Shown here: piece after piece, positions 13,832 to 24,525 of the stretch
How positions within the stretch are numbered: the first letter of the stretch is position 1
Layout of the letters: every line of letters starts with the position of its first letter
From: Didymodactylos carnosus
Taxonomy: Eukaryota > Rotifera > Eurotatoria > Philodinida > Philodinidae
Direction: 5' to 3'
NCBI GenBank assembly: GCA_905250885.1
Contig: CAJNOQ010000250.1
Span: 1-59,355, forward strand
Length of the DNA stretch: 59,355 nucleotides
The notes under the pieces: generated by a model
Database searches by the model: none
What the model saw: only the letters and a program-made list of their open reading frames with translations
Told to the model about the DNA's origin: nothing
Program-made: the position numbers and the translations under genes

Positions 13832-14597
13832 CTAAATATGTCAACTTTTCGTTAAAAACCGTTCAACTTTTACATTCTTCAGTGAATCTGAATTTATTAA
13901 TGTCCCTATTAACCTTTATCCATTAAACTCATTTCTTTGTTTTGTTTTTCAGTTTTATTGATCAATGTCTCTCCTCTTCGCATTTATCCTCAACATGTTA
14001 ATTTATCTATTTTGTCATCAAGTAGGTTGTTCAATATGATTAAAATGTCAAATGAATGAACAAAGAATAAGAAAGAAAAGGTTAAAATAAAAACGGTTAT
14101 GAACAATGAATTTATTTCATGGATAATTGTGTGTTTGTTGGTGATATATTATATTGAAAAAATGTTTATCTATTATGCGTGTCTTGTTTTGACATATCGT
14201 TGATGTGAACATATCTCTTTGATCACTTTCCGATCAAAATAGGAATCTGTTTAAACAAAATTCTTCGGAACAAACTTTGTTGCTGGTTAGTCTCATGCGT
14301 TGATAATAACAACAAAAGATAGCAAAATTCAACAAAAATCGTTTATTTTTCTTTCCATCGGACACAATACATTGAGAATAATATATATGCGTGTTAAATC
14401 TTAATCCGGATGTCTTAATAAGTCTCAAGTTCGATCGGTGATGACATATTAAGAAAAATCTTATATATTTTGATTATGAAGATGTTATCAACTATTCTAT
14501 ATCATCATAATCAATTTATCTGACTTATCGTCGTCTTTTTTTTTCTTTTATCGTGTTTGAAATACATGATATTATAAAAATTCTTTTCTACCTTGTA

Positions 14598-15289
14598 CAG
14601 GATTTACTTTCCGTTGATTATCTTTTATTTTAATTAGTTTTTTTCCTACAGAAAAGAAGAGATATATGTATTTTTTACTATAATGGATTTACTTTTCAAT
14701 AATTAGATAAAAAATGTATACTAATTAAGCAGTCTGATATATAGGAATTTACTTTTCATTGATTTAGAAACGGTATACAATTGATTTATTAGTCGACGTA
14801 CGTGAAGATCATATGCAGACAAAAAATGAACAAAAATATAGAAAAAAAATCAACATTTGGAAAGACATTGAAAGTATCTCATACCAGCAGCCTTTAAGAA
14901 AGTTGACATATCCATATGTTCATCGTCATAACATTGCCATAATTTTACAAACCATTCATCTGTTATTATCTTATTTTTTCGACGTTTTGGAACCGGTGCA
15001 CTCATGTCATCTCGTAATCTTGCTAATGATACTAATGATTGTCTTCCTGTAGTAAATCAAGAACAATCATTAGCCAACTGGCTAATTAATTGTATAGCGT
15101 TTCCAAATCAATGAAAAGTAAATCCCTATATATCATACTGCTTAATTACTATACATTTTTTTATCTAATTATTGGAAAGTAAATCCGTTATAGTAAAAAT
15201 TACATATATCTCTTCTTTTCTGTAGGAACAAAACTAATTAAAATAAAAAATAATCAATGGAAAGTAAATCCATTGAAAAGTAAATCCTG
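14598..15289. mobile_element. Tc1/mariner-like non-autonomous foldback element (about 692 bp)
   Basis: Two long arms, about 14598-14792 and 15082-15289, are inverted copies of each other over roughly 200 bp with few mismatches. The ends read CAGGATTTACTTTYC inward, and both sides are flanked by TA (14596-14597 and 15290-15291), as expected for Tc1/mariner-type insertion. A subterminal motif close to GGATTTACTTTTCAAT recurs three times in the left arm and four times, inverted, in the right arm, where one copy is duplicated. No transposase is encoded, so the element depends on a partner elsewhere. The 290-bp centre carries an exon-like segment, listed separately. The superfamily call rests only on the TA and the end sequence. 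Confidence 0.8.
14850..15056 (-). other. exon-like coding segment inside the foldback element
   Basis: On the minus strand a 68-codon open stretch sits between the transposon arms. It is preceded by an acceptor-like pyrimidine tract ending in TACTACAG, and near its end has a donor-like GTATGA after the codons for Lys-Ala-Ala. The peptide contains PVPKRRKNK, then TDEWFVKLWQCYDDEH, and its codon use resembles the real genes here (CGT/CGA for Arg, TTA for Leu). There is no usable start codon close to the 5' end. It looks like an internal exon captured by the transposon. I cannot name the parent gene, and chance is possible at this length. Confidence 0.4.
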
Positions 15290-15291
15290 TA

Positions 15292-16899
15292 AACTTCTTT
15301 CTATGTATTACAATAGAATAGGCTCATCTTTATCGAATAAAAAGTTAAATTGCCTATGGTAACAGGTGTCTATAATATTTTTAGCATGTTTTCTCTCTAT
15401 TTTATGTCGATGGACACCTATGATTGATGAAATATATTAATCCCACCATATCTATATTATTTTATCAATTCCATATAATATGGATAGAAAGTAGTATAAC
15501 AATATTGTATTCACTAAGAATCTTTTTTATACTAAGAAAGAAAAATAATACGCCTACTTCTATTATAAATAATTGTTGCATACATAAGAGATGGTAGCAG
15601 ACATGAAATATCTATACGTGCGCTATAGGTGTAGAATAATAATAACGCACGAATTCTTCCTTTTGTGTTTATTTGTTCATTCATTCTATACCTAGTCTGA
15701 AAAATATATATATATACATTGCCCAAAGCTCATTACTGAGGCGTGATCAGTTAATCGTCTTGATTATTGATCCATTGTTGTAACAAAATTTTTGCATGAG
15801 AAGAATTAAGTTCAAATTTTTTTTTTTTTGGAAAGAAGGATATATTTTACATAGTAGATTTTTGAACAAGGTTTTTTGATAAACTATGAAGAGTTCATAA
15901 CCCCACATCTTATTGTCTGAATATTTAATTATTTCTATTAAACCTTCAATGATGATCGTATCTTTGATTTTATTTACTTACTATAAAGTTTAATAATTGG
16001 GAGTGTTAGATAAATATCTTTGTTAATAATACACAAACACTAAAGAAATGAATATGTTAAATCAATATAATTTCGTTGAAGAATCCAAAATATATTGCAT
16101 ATGTACACGAGAATTATGAAAATACGAAATAATTTTAAATTAATCTTAAAAGTTTCAATCCTAGTTTCTCTCTCTCTCTCGCTCTCTCGCTTTCGCGCGC
16201 GCGCGCACACACTCAATTGATTGAGACGAAGTGTTAATTTAAATTGAATATTTTGATCACGTTCACAACCTTTCACATGAATAGAATATATCATTTTCAC
16301 AAGAAAAAGAGGCGAAATTCGAAAATACATATAGAAGGATACAAACAAAAAAAAAGCATTTTCTTCTTCTCTTTTTTTTCTTTGTTACGATACAGCAGGG
16401 AATTACATGAATTACTTTCGGAGATGTGCTATATTTTATAAGGTATAAAATGTGAGCGCATTTAAGCATTAACATATAAATTTTCACCGGATGTTAATAA
16501 AGAAAGAATATTTATATATATATATATAGATGTGGCGGGCTCCAACAATAAAAAAAGAAGTAAAATCCATACACACACACCCCCATTTAACATTTTTTTT
16601 GAGAAACAACTGACTGCCTGCAGGGTAGATTTAGAGATATTTAATCAATTGACAAAATATATCATACAATAACGACATAGTTTTAAATTTTTATTGCAAT
16701 CTATCATTCATTAAATTATTATAAGACAAAATTTATCCAAGAAAATCTGTTCATTCTGTAACACCGTACAAGAGGTTAGCAAGATCAAAAAAAAAGAATT
16801 CAACTGATTTACTGTACTTTGTAGAAGTATTAACCATCAAACTAAAACCTCAATTACAGTAAAACAAATTTCTATGTTAACGAAAAACAGAAAAAAACA
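15292..16899. other. non-coding spacer with low-complexity tracts
   Basis: AT-rich sequence with poly-T, poly-A and (TA)n runs and a CT/GC microsatellite. It includes the 3' flank of the minus-strand gene at 16900-17424. No open frame appears coding. Confidence 0.5.
16166..16213. repeat. compound microsatellite (CT)n-(GC)n-(CA)n
   Basis: A run of CT dinucleotides passes into GCGCGCGCGC and then CACACA. The GC part is capable of Z-DNA and is unusual in such AT-rich surroundings. Confidence 0.9.
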
Positions 16900-17424
16900 T
16901 TACACATGTAGAGTGTACGATATTTTTTTATCACAAAAATCAATAATATAAACAATAAAATAAATAAACGTAATTAAAATTAACATTGAATATAGACGAA
17001 CGAACGATATCGAATAAAAATTTATAGTCGAAAATAATATGAATGATGATGATGATGATGATGCTGACGATGAAATACCGATATTAGATAACATGGATGA
17101 TACACCACATGCCTTATATTCTTGTTGTCTCATTTTTTGTAATTGACGTTTTAAATGAATTGATGAACATGTTATATCTTGATTAAGTATTAAAAGACAA
17201 TCTCTTAAACGTGAATAAATAGGACAAAGTGTATTTAATTTATCAGCATCATTAACATCTAATAAACAATTTTCATATTTAAGTTCACATGATTTTGAAA
17301 CAAATCGAATTGCTCTACCACTAAGAATTTTTAATAATTCTCTCTCTTGTGGTAGTTGTTCATTTGTCGTTGTCGTATATACAAACATAATAGTAATCAT
17401 TAATGATGAATAATAATTTGTCAT
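16900..17424 (-). CDS. putative small secreted/membrane-anchored six-cysteine protein
   Basis: A single uninterrupted frame of 174 codons. Residues 1-20 form a hydrophobic, signal-peptide-like start. Residues 21-110 form a charged, probably helical ectodomain with six cysteines at 46, 53, 67, 76, 86 and 106. A serine-rich stretch follows (about 115-126), then a strongly hydrophobic segment near 143-162 and a short basic tail. This suggests a type I membrane or GPI-anchored surface protein. The six-cysteine spacing, with CPIYSRLRDC in the middle, recalls small extracellular helical domains of invertebrates, but I cannot assign a family. Codon use matches the proven genes (TTA, GAT, CAA), which argues against chance. 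The serine run is encoded by a GAT-type repeat on the plus strand and may vary in length. It could also be the last exon of a longer gene. Confidence 0.6.
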   Translation of the reverse strand: MTNYYSSLMITIMFVYTTTTNEQLPQERELLKILSGRAIRFVSKSCELKYENCLLDVNDADKLNTLCPIYSRLRDCLLILNQDITCSSIHLKRQLQKMRQQEYKACGVSSMLSNIGISSSASSSSSSFILFSTINFYSISFVRLYSMLILITFIYFIVYIIDFCDKKISYTLHV

Positions 17425-17580
17425 ATGGACAACACAATGTTCATCAAAATTTGACCATTAACTAAACTAGTTCCACATATATGTAGACGAGGAAATGATG
17501 AGACAAATAAAAAATAAAAAAAAAGAAGATGAATAGAATGAGAATGAATATATACGCGACAAACCTGTTTTTCCTTTTTC

Positions 17581-17618
17581 TTCTTACTTTCTTTCTCTCT
17601 CTCTCTCTCTTTCTCTCT
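17581..17618. repeat. (CT)n microsatellite
   Basis: A pyrimidine-only run of CT and CTT units upstream of the small membrane-protein gene. Confidence 0.85.
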
Positions 17619-19064
17619 AAAACGTTCCTTTTTTTTTTCTTCTTTGTTCATCATGTAAATGATCTCTCTATAGACTAACATATGTGTATATGTATGTATA
17701 AAAAAAAAGAAAGGAGTTTCTTCTGCCTAAGTACCACACACTAACACTTTGTAAACTGCTGCAAATTATGGATCATACTGATTGTAATGAATGAGAATAC
17801 AACAATGGTAAATCAAGCTGAGATGAAATCTCTATTGTAGAAAAAAAAAAAAAGACAAAAACTATGACATTACGAAATAAGTACGCAACTTTTAATTGAA
17901 TTGAATAGAGTCTCAGTTAATCTGTTATGAACAATATCATTTATAAATATCAGATTTAGATACATTAGTCGGACAAAAATATATTTTTCCTTACATAATA
18001 TCCGAAACTTACTCATAGCTAAAAAAAATTTGACTTAAATTGCAAAAGAATTTTAAGATAAAAATGAAAGGAAACAAAGTATAAACATCTCCCTAAAGAG
18101 AAATTAGAAAAAATAAAAATATTCTATCACATCGTACTACATCAGTAGACAAATATCTATCGTATTAAACATGAGTATAAAATAGAGAAAAAAAAAAAAG
18201 AAGATTAGACATGATAAGAGAAAACTTTTAACGAGAAGAACGTGTCTTAGACTGATAGAAAAAAAAAATAGACAAATTTAGAACTAGAATAACCCAATTA
18301 TGTTTGTAATCGTTAACAGTACGCAGATATGGTTATTAAAGACTAAAATCACCAGCAAATTATTGAACGAAGCAGAGTTGTGAATGGACTCATTTCTCTT
18401 TATTTAAAATTTAAATTTGACGTTATTAACTAATATATCTAACAAACAAATAAACAATATGAATATAGACTAAAATCAAAGTTTAATTTTTTTATGGTAC
18501 AATTTTTCATTTAATTAATTTTGGTTAGAAGGTACTCATTTTGATCGGAAGTTATTGTCCGCCTAGGAGAACATCAGTTTTGTTTTCTTCTTTTTTTCTT
18601 TGACTGAAGTAATAAAATATTAAAAAGGAAAAAGATCATTGATGCTTAAAAATGTGATTAGAAAAATGCAAGTTAATTTATAATTGATGAAAAACTCATT
18701 CATTGAAAACTTTACAGTAATAATAATACTAAAGTTTTTCTTCTTTTTTTTTTTTTCTTCTTTTATTGTGTGTCATTTGTTATTCCGGTTTTTCTTTTGA
18801 CGCTTCCATAAACACATGAAAAAGAAATTTTGACTATTTCATTAACATTTCGTTTCCGAGATAGATCAATTTTGTTGTAGCCATTTATAGAACTTCACAT
18901 GAAGGTATGAAAATTTGTCCATGTCAATCATATGATATAAAAAGAAAAAGAGAAAAATGAGTGAATAATTTTCTTTCATAATTGCTTCTAAATTGAGCCA
19001 CTCGATTTCATTAAAAATGTACATTTTGTTGACATTGACACACACCCGTATAAAAGTCTATAAG

Positions 19065-19109
19065 CTCTCTCTCTCTCTCACACACACACACACATACACA
19101 CATACACAC
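19065..19109. repeat. (CT)n-(CA)n microsatellite
   Basis: CT dinucleotides switch to CA dinucleotides interrupted by TACA units. Confidence 0.9.
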
Positions 19110-22100
19110 TTATTCTGTACATAGAAGAAAAATGGTATTTACTAACATCATACAAGTACAATTGATAATCTATATTTTCTACAGGCATGTTTTTGTTTCT
19201 CAAATGTACGCATATACTGAACGATAATGTCTTATAAATGCGATAGATTGCATGTTGTTGAACTTTAGATGATACATAAGTATAATTCAAAATGTGTTTT
19301 AAAGTGTGTACGTATGTATTGATGATAACATGCCTATAAATAGTCTCAATATAGTCTCAACATAGACAAAGTGAATGTCTAATGAAGTCAAATTTTTCTT
19401 AATAGAAAAATAGAAAATAGCAATGAACTAACAAAAATAATTAATTCAAATAAATTTTTAAAATTCTTTTTTTTATATTTAAGAATGTTTTTCTAAATTT
19501 TATTCTAATCTTTAGTAGGAGAATAAATTTGTAGTTAATTTACCAGACAAATATGTTATACTAAATTTTGTTCATTTCCATTTCAATGTGCATACAAATG
19601 ATATTTTTATTATTGATCACAAAATGCCTGGATCTTTCAAACATGAACTAATCATGACACACACACATACACAGAATGACATGAGAAAAAAAATATATAT
19701 TTGATCCTAATCGTTAAGATCAGGCAATCATTTCAACTATGTTTAATATGCATATGGTAGAGATCTTTTTTTTTTTTTTCTTCTTTTTTTCAAGGTTCAA
19801 AACGAATATCTTTTCCTCTCTTTCATCCATGTTCTTATTTAAATAATCAATCAATCTATATATTTTTTCTCATTTCAGTACAAATTGTCTACTTTAAAAT
19901 ACCGGAATATACAGAAAAAAATGTTACAAAAAAACTTTCTAATGATGAAATGTACTCAACGTTTTCTTTTTGTTGTTGTTGTTGTTGGTGTTAGATAGAA
20001 CGGTGTTTTACATTTCCGGTAGTATTTTTGTTCTATTACAATAGTATATAGTAAAAATGAACAAAAGAATTTTAATAACAAAAAAAATGTCATTTCTTTT
20101 AACATAAATAGAATTTATGAAACGGTATTTTATTACATTTGTTTATAATTTTATTTTAACACGATGTCGAGAGAAATGATTAGATCACTTAATGACAACC
20201 GTACTGATTGATAAAACAATTGAAAAGTGATAAGAAAATTTATTTTCTATAAATTTTATAATATCTCAGATTTTTTCAATGTATTCGGTTTATTTTATCT
20301 ATGTTACTATAGAAAAGAGTAATTGATAATAAGAGTCTTTAAGGAAACGCACACACAATTTCTCATGTCATCTGAGACTGTGTGATGCGTGTCAAAAATT
20401 GAAAAAAAATAATAATAATAATTTATAATTAACAGAGAATTTTCTATTTTAAGCACGTTCTTTTTCTGATAACAACAATATCAACATTAGATTTATGCTA
20501 TTGACTATCAAGGTTTTATCATACGGTATTCTTTTAATTGATCATTCCATAGTTTCTTTAACGACAAGTGTATTATCTTTCAATGAAGTGCCACTATGTG
20601 GTATACAAAAGACACATCATCTTAATGACTTTTTTCCTGCACACTTGACGCATGTAATGCACTATTATATAATAAAAAAATCAGAAAGAAAAAAGACATA
20701 CGAATAAACAGTATGATGCTAAACTAACAACTTCTTTTTTTTTCAGAAGAAAAAAAAAAAGAGTCATTAAATTATTATCTATTTCTGCAATCAATTTGTG
20801 CAGTCTGTGAAGCCATTTGATAGTTAATTGATTCTTTATAGGAAGACAAAAGACTCTTCGTTTTACAAGTTGAATCTAGTGTGTGTGTGATACATTCAAT
20901 TCACAAAATATCTTATTTTTATTTAGTTTTTCCATTTAGTCATAATATAAAACGTGTTTATTATACTAGAGGATAGAATCTATTGTGTCCTATTCTCTTG
21001 TCCTATATTTTGTTCAAACATTCTTTTGTTTCTCCTTTATCGTTGAAAAATGATCCGTAACTTATTTCGAATATTAGATTAGACCAAACAAAAAAAAACT
21101 TATCTAACTAATGTCATCAATTTTTCTCCTTCTTCTAACGTTGTGAACGATCCGTAATTTATCTTCATATTTCTTCTTCTATATAAAGAAAGTGACGATG
21201 ATTACATTTCATAATATACACATAAATAGAGATATATATCTTCATCAAAAATATACGATCTTCGTATATGTTTTCCAAGAGAAAGACATTCATAACTTGT
21301 GGTAATTATGATTATATAAAAATAATATATATCGTCGTGCAAGTGCATCTTATTTGAAGATAAAAATAAACAAAAATAAATAATTCTTCTCATTTGACAT
21401 GGATGATAATATATCAAGATATTTTCATGATGATAATAATACAAAATTGATTTTATGAAAGTTAAAAACATGAAAGATTGGAGAATATTTTGTTGAGTTG
21501 ATGAGAGTACAGTACGCATTCTGGCAGATATTTAGCCAAAAAGTGAGTAAATCAACCGATTGTTTATTAGCGAGACATAAAATCCACGAAAAAATTATTT
21601 TCTAAGATAACAAATTTTTAATTCAATTTCAACTTTACTCAAAATTCACCCAAAATGTTCATATGGACTTAGTACATTCATGGTATATTCAAAACAATGC
21701 AATTTTCTTTCTAAAATTCATTATATAGATTTTATAAAACAAATAAACAGTTTCTCACATAAATTCTGTTTTCTTTTTATCTCTTTTAAAATGAAAAAAA
21801 TCTGATATTTAAAATAAAAGTAAAAAACTGCATGAAATGATATATCACAAAAGATATTGGAAAAAGTGTAAACCACGATCATACTCAAACGTGTTTTGAA
21901 AAACGCTTTTTTCTTATGAATGTTTCCAGTACAATACGGCAAATAAAGAGATTTATTAAGAAAAAAATGACATATCTGAACACGGGAGATATTGTGGTAT
22001 ATAAGTATAACATGCAATCTGAAGAGAAGAAAGAATTGAGGAGCCTAGTTGATTATTCGAAAGATGACAAATAAAAGAAATGAACCTGTCGTATGATATA

Positions 22101-23148
22101 AAAATTAGCATATTATTCTCTCAGCGACATACGCAGGATTTTGCTAAGCGATGGGTCAAATTTTTTTTCCATTGTATTGCTTTCGAAGCCTTCTTACGGA
22201 GCTGCGTGTGATTTCTTCTTTTATTTTTAAAGTCTTACGATAATAGTAAGTGAGATTTTTATCTAAAAGACTTCAGTTAATACCCTCTACACATGCTGTC
22301 CCACGCGCTGACTTTCGAACTACAAGCGCTACTTTGTAAAAGTATTTACGTGCCCATTTTTCCCGTTAAAATGATTCCATTGCGAATTTGAACAAACGTA
22401 TAATAGCTTAATAGACTAAAAATCTGCAAATATCTATAATTTTGCAGTTTTTTTTTCGGTGATAAAAAATCTTATTATATCGAAAACGCCTTCAGAAATA
22501 AATCTAGAATCATCTGTCTAACGTTAATCAAAACGTTTTCTCGTTTGATCCGAAAGTTTATATAGAACTATTTTATAATATAATTCAGGTCAGTTTAATG
22601 GATGGACATATTTGAGCATACATGCTACATGATTTACACATTGCACAAATATCCTTCTATCCATACTACATCTATAAAATTAGTATCATTGATGCCTCAA
22701 CTTGTGGATCTTTCATCAAGATTTTCAAAACTCTTTGGTTTTCCAGTAAAATTTATTCTTCTCAATCTAAAAACACTTTTATAAAAAAAAGAGATCATGC
22801 ACAGAACCAACACATCAGGTTGCATTGAATGATGTGTAAACAAATGATTTCTCCAAAAAAGAAATACGGTGAAAAGATTTACTCCCGGTGCATCTCGGTC
22901 GATTTTGGACAAAAAAAGCTTTTTCAATAAATTTCTCTTCAAAAAGAAATACATTGACTAATGCTGAAATACAGTAAAACAGGAAGAAACATTTGTCGTT
23001 GAAAGAAAAGTCACGTCGACTTGTTAAAACTACTCACTATAAGATGTGACCTGATTATCGAATTTTTAGTTAAATAAAGACGTTCAAATATCAACCCTTT
23101 TTCTGATCTACGCTCATTTAACCAATTAACTAATTCAATGCTTATGTC

Positions 23149-23262
23149 CAGAGTGCCCAAATCTCCTGATTTTTAGACTTTTCTTCTGATGAAAATTCTC
23201 CTGATTTCAGGAGCTGATTTTTAAGATTTTCTCCTGATTTCTCCTGATTTTCAATTGTTTTT
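23149..23262. repeat. clustered TCTCCTGATTTT repeats with a hAT-like end
   Basis: Begins with CAGAGTGCCC, which resembles a hAT-type transposon end, and is followed by several copies of TCTCCTGATTT (starting near 23162, 23208, 23230 and 23241). The opposite end was not found in this window, so it is probably a truncated element. Confidence 0.45.
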
Positions 23263-23816
23263 CTGCATCGATTATGTTTTTTCCAAAACTGAGATTATCA
23301 GTTTCAGAAACAGAATTTCTGGATCAAGAGTCTAAATAATTGTACATTGAACGAGTCCGCTGTGTGCTTATCGAATGTTTTCATCACAAGAAGATGACAT
23401 TAGTGAACTTCCAGATTCATCGGATCAAAAACTTCTTCCTCAACTAAGTTTTTCTTAGTACCTCTATAGTTGATTTCTAAAATTTTCTAAAACCACTTTA
23501 TATCATTCTCTCTTATCTGTTTTTCTTTACCTCCTACTCGATCAAACTAATCTATACGTTCAATAAGGTACAAACTAACCAGCTCACCTTTTTGTTTTGT
23601 AGACTGTAGGATGATCTAACTCGATAAATCGATGCTTTATTCACCGCAGCTAGTTAAATGTCAGAAACAATCGATTTATATAGATGCGTCTAGCGATGCA
23701 AACATGAGGACTTATTCGATACATCACTCAATTCTAGCTGCTTATGTGTGTGTTTAATTATTTATAATACAGATTTATGTGCAAAGAAAAGTCTAAAGGG
23801 AAATTGACGTTTATAT

Positions 23817-24525
23817 CAGAGCTGGAACCGGTTGAGAAACGGTAAACCGATCCGGCCCGGCCGGTAAACTGGTCGGTTGGAATTTAATCCTGAACCGGTG
23901 AAAAAATGGTGATGTCTTATAGAAAATCGGTTTTGGACGAAAATTTTTTCCAGAAATGAAATATTTTGGGAGCGTATTTCAGTGAAACTTCACATACAAT
24001 AACGAGTCTATTAAATCAAACCTAAAGCAAATGTGTAAAAATATATCTATAGTCGTCAAAACTCAAGATACATCTACTTTAAAAGTCGGATGTCGCGTGT
24101 TTGGGCTGAACAGATTATTTTCAGTTCTTCAGTGAGACAATATAAGAAAAACGATTCGCAACGGTCTGTTCGCAAGTAGACGGGAGACAAAGGAAAGAAA
24201 GAAGGAAAGAGACGAGTTCTTCTATGATAAAACGTCCGTATAAACCCACAGCGACGTTTCCCTTCACTCATGTGTTGACTTCCCTTCCACTATCCTTTGA
24301 CTACATTTACTACGTGTGGTCTGTTCCAATGGATAGTCATTAATTGAAACAGCCTTTGACATTGCCGGAATTTTCTAAAATGATTCCTGAAGCTTAGTGA
24401 CTGAGCATCATCTTACCTATTCTGACTGAGAAAGACATAAAACATTAATTTTTAGGACGAAAAAACAAGGTTAAAAAACGAGATTTTTTAAAATTTTCAA
24501 CCGATCCGAACCGGTTCCAACTCTG
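23817..24525. mobile_element. hAT-like non-autonomous element (about 709 bp)
   Basis: The left end CAGAGCTGGAACCGGTT (23817-23833) is matched with one mismatch by the inverted right end at 24509-24525. The 5'-CAGAG start is typical of hAT elements. Flanks GTTTATAT (left) and GTTTTATA (right) look like an 8-bp target duplication altered by one indel. The left subterminal region is unusually GC-rich and repeats ACCGG-type motifs. No transposase was recognised, and an open frame at 24074-24271 on the minus strand shows no known domain. Confidence 0.7.

Larger units (their letters stand above)
10943..14595. other. gene-free upstream region of POLE
   Basis: No open frame looks coding. It presumably holds the POLE promoter and leader, but no specific element could be assigned. 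Short hairpins inside it are listed separately. A small GC-richer patch around 11430-11480 stands out from the AT-rich background without a recognisable function. Confidence 0.5.
17425..23148. other. gene-free AT-rich spacer
   Basis: No frame has gene-like composition; open stretches are rich in F, Y, I and K as expected from AT-rich DNA. It contains many poly-A and poly-T runs, microsatellites, and the likely promoter of the small minus-strand gene just to its left, which was not identified. A less AT-rich patch around 22120-22380 may be an old, unrecognised repeat. Confidence 0.4.

Noticed and set aside
17421..17681. Lys/Glu/Arg-rich minus-strand frame
   Set aside because: It is largely encoded by the CT microsatellite and poly-T runs and does not resemble a gene.
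22120..22380. Less AT-rich patch as a coding exon or transposon
   Set aside because: All frames contain stops, and no terminal repeats or target duplication were found. A 13-mer (AAAGTAGCGCTTG) shared with 12098-12110 is too short to rely on.
24074..24271. 65-codon frame inside the hAT-like element as a transposase remnant
   Set aside because: It shows none of the hAT transposase motifs I know, and the length is expected by chance in this GC-richer patch.
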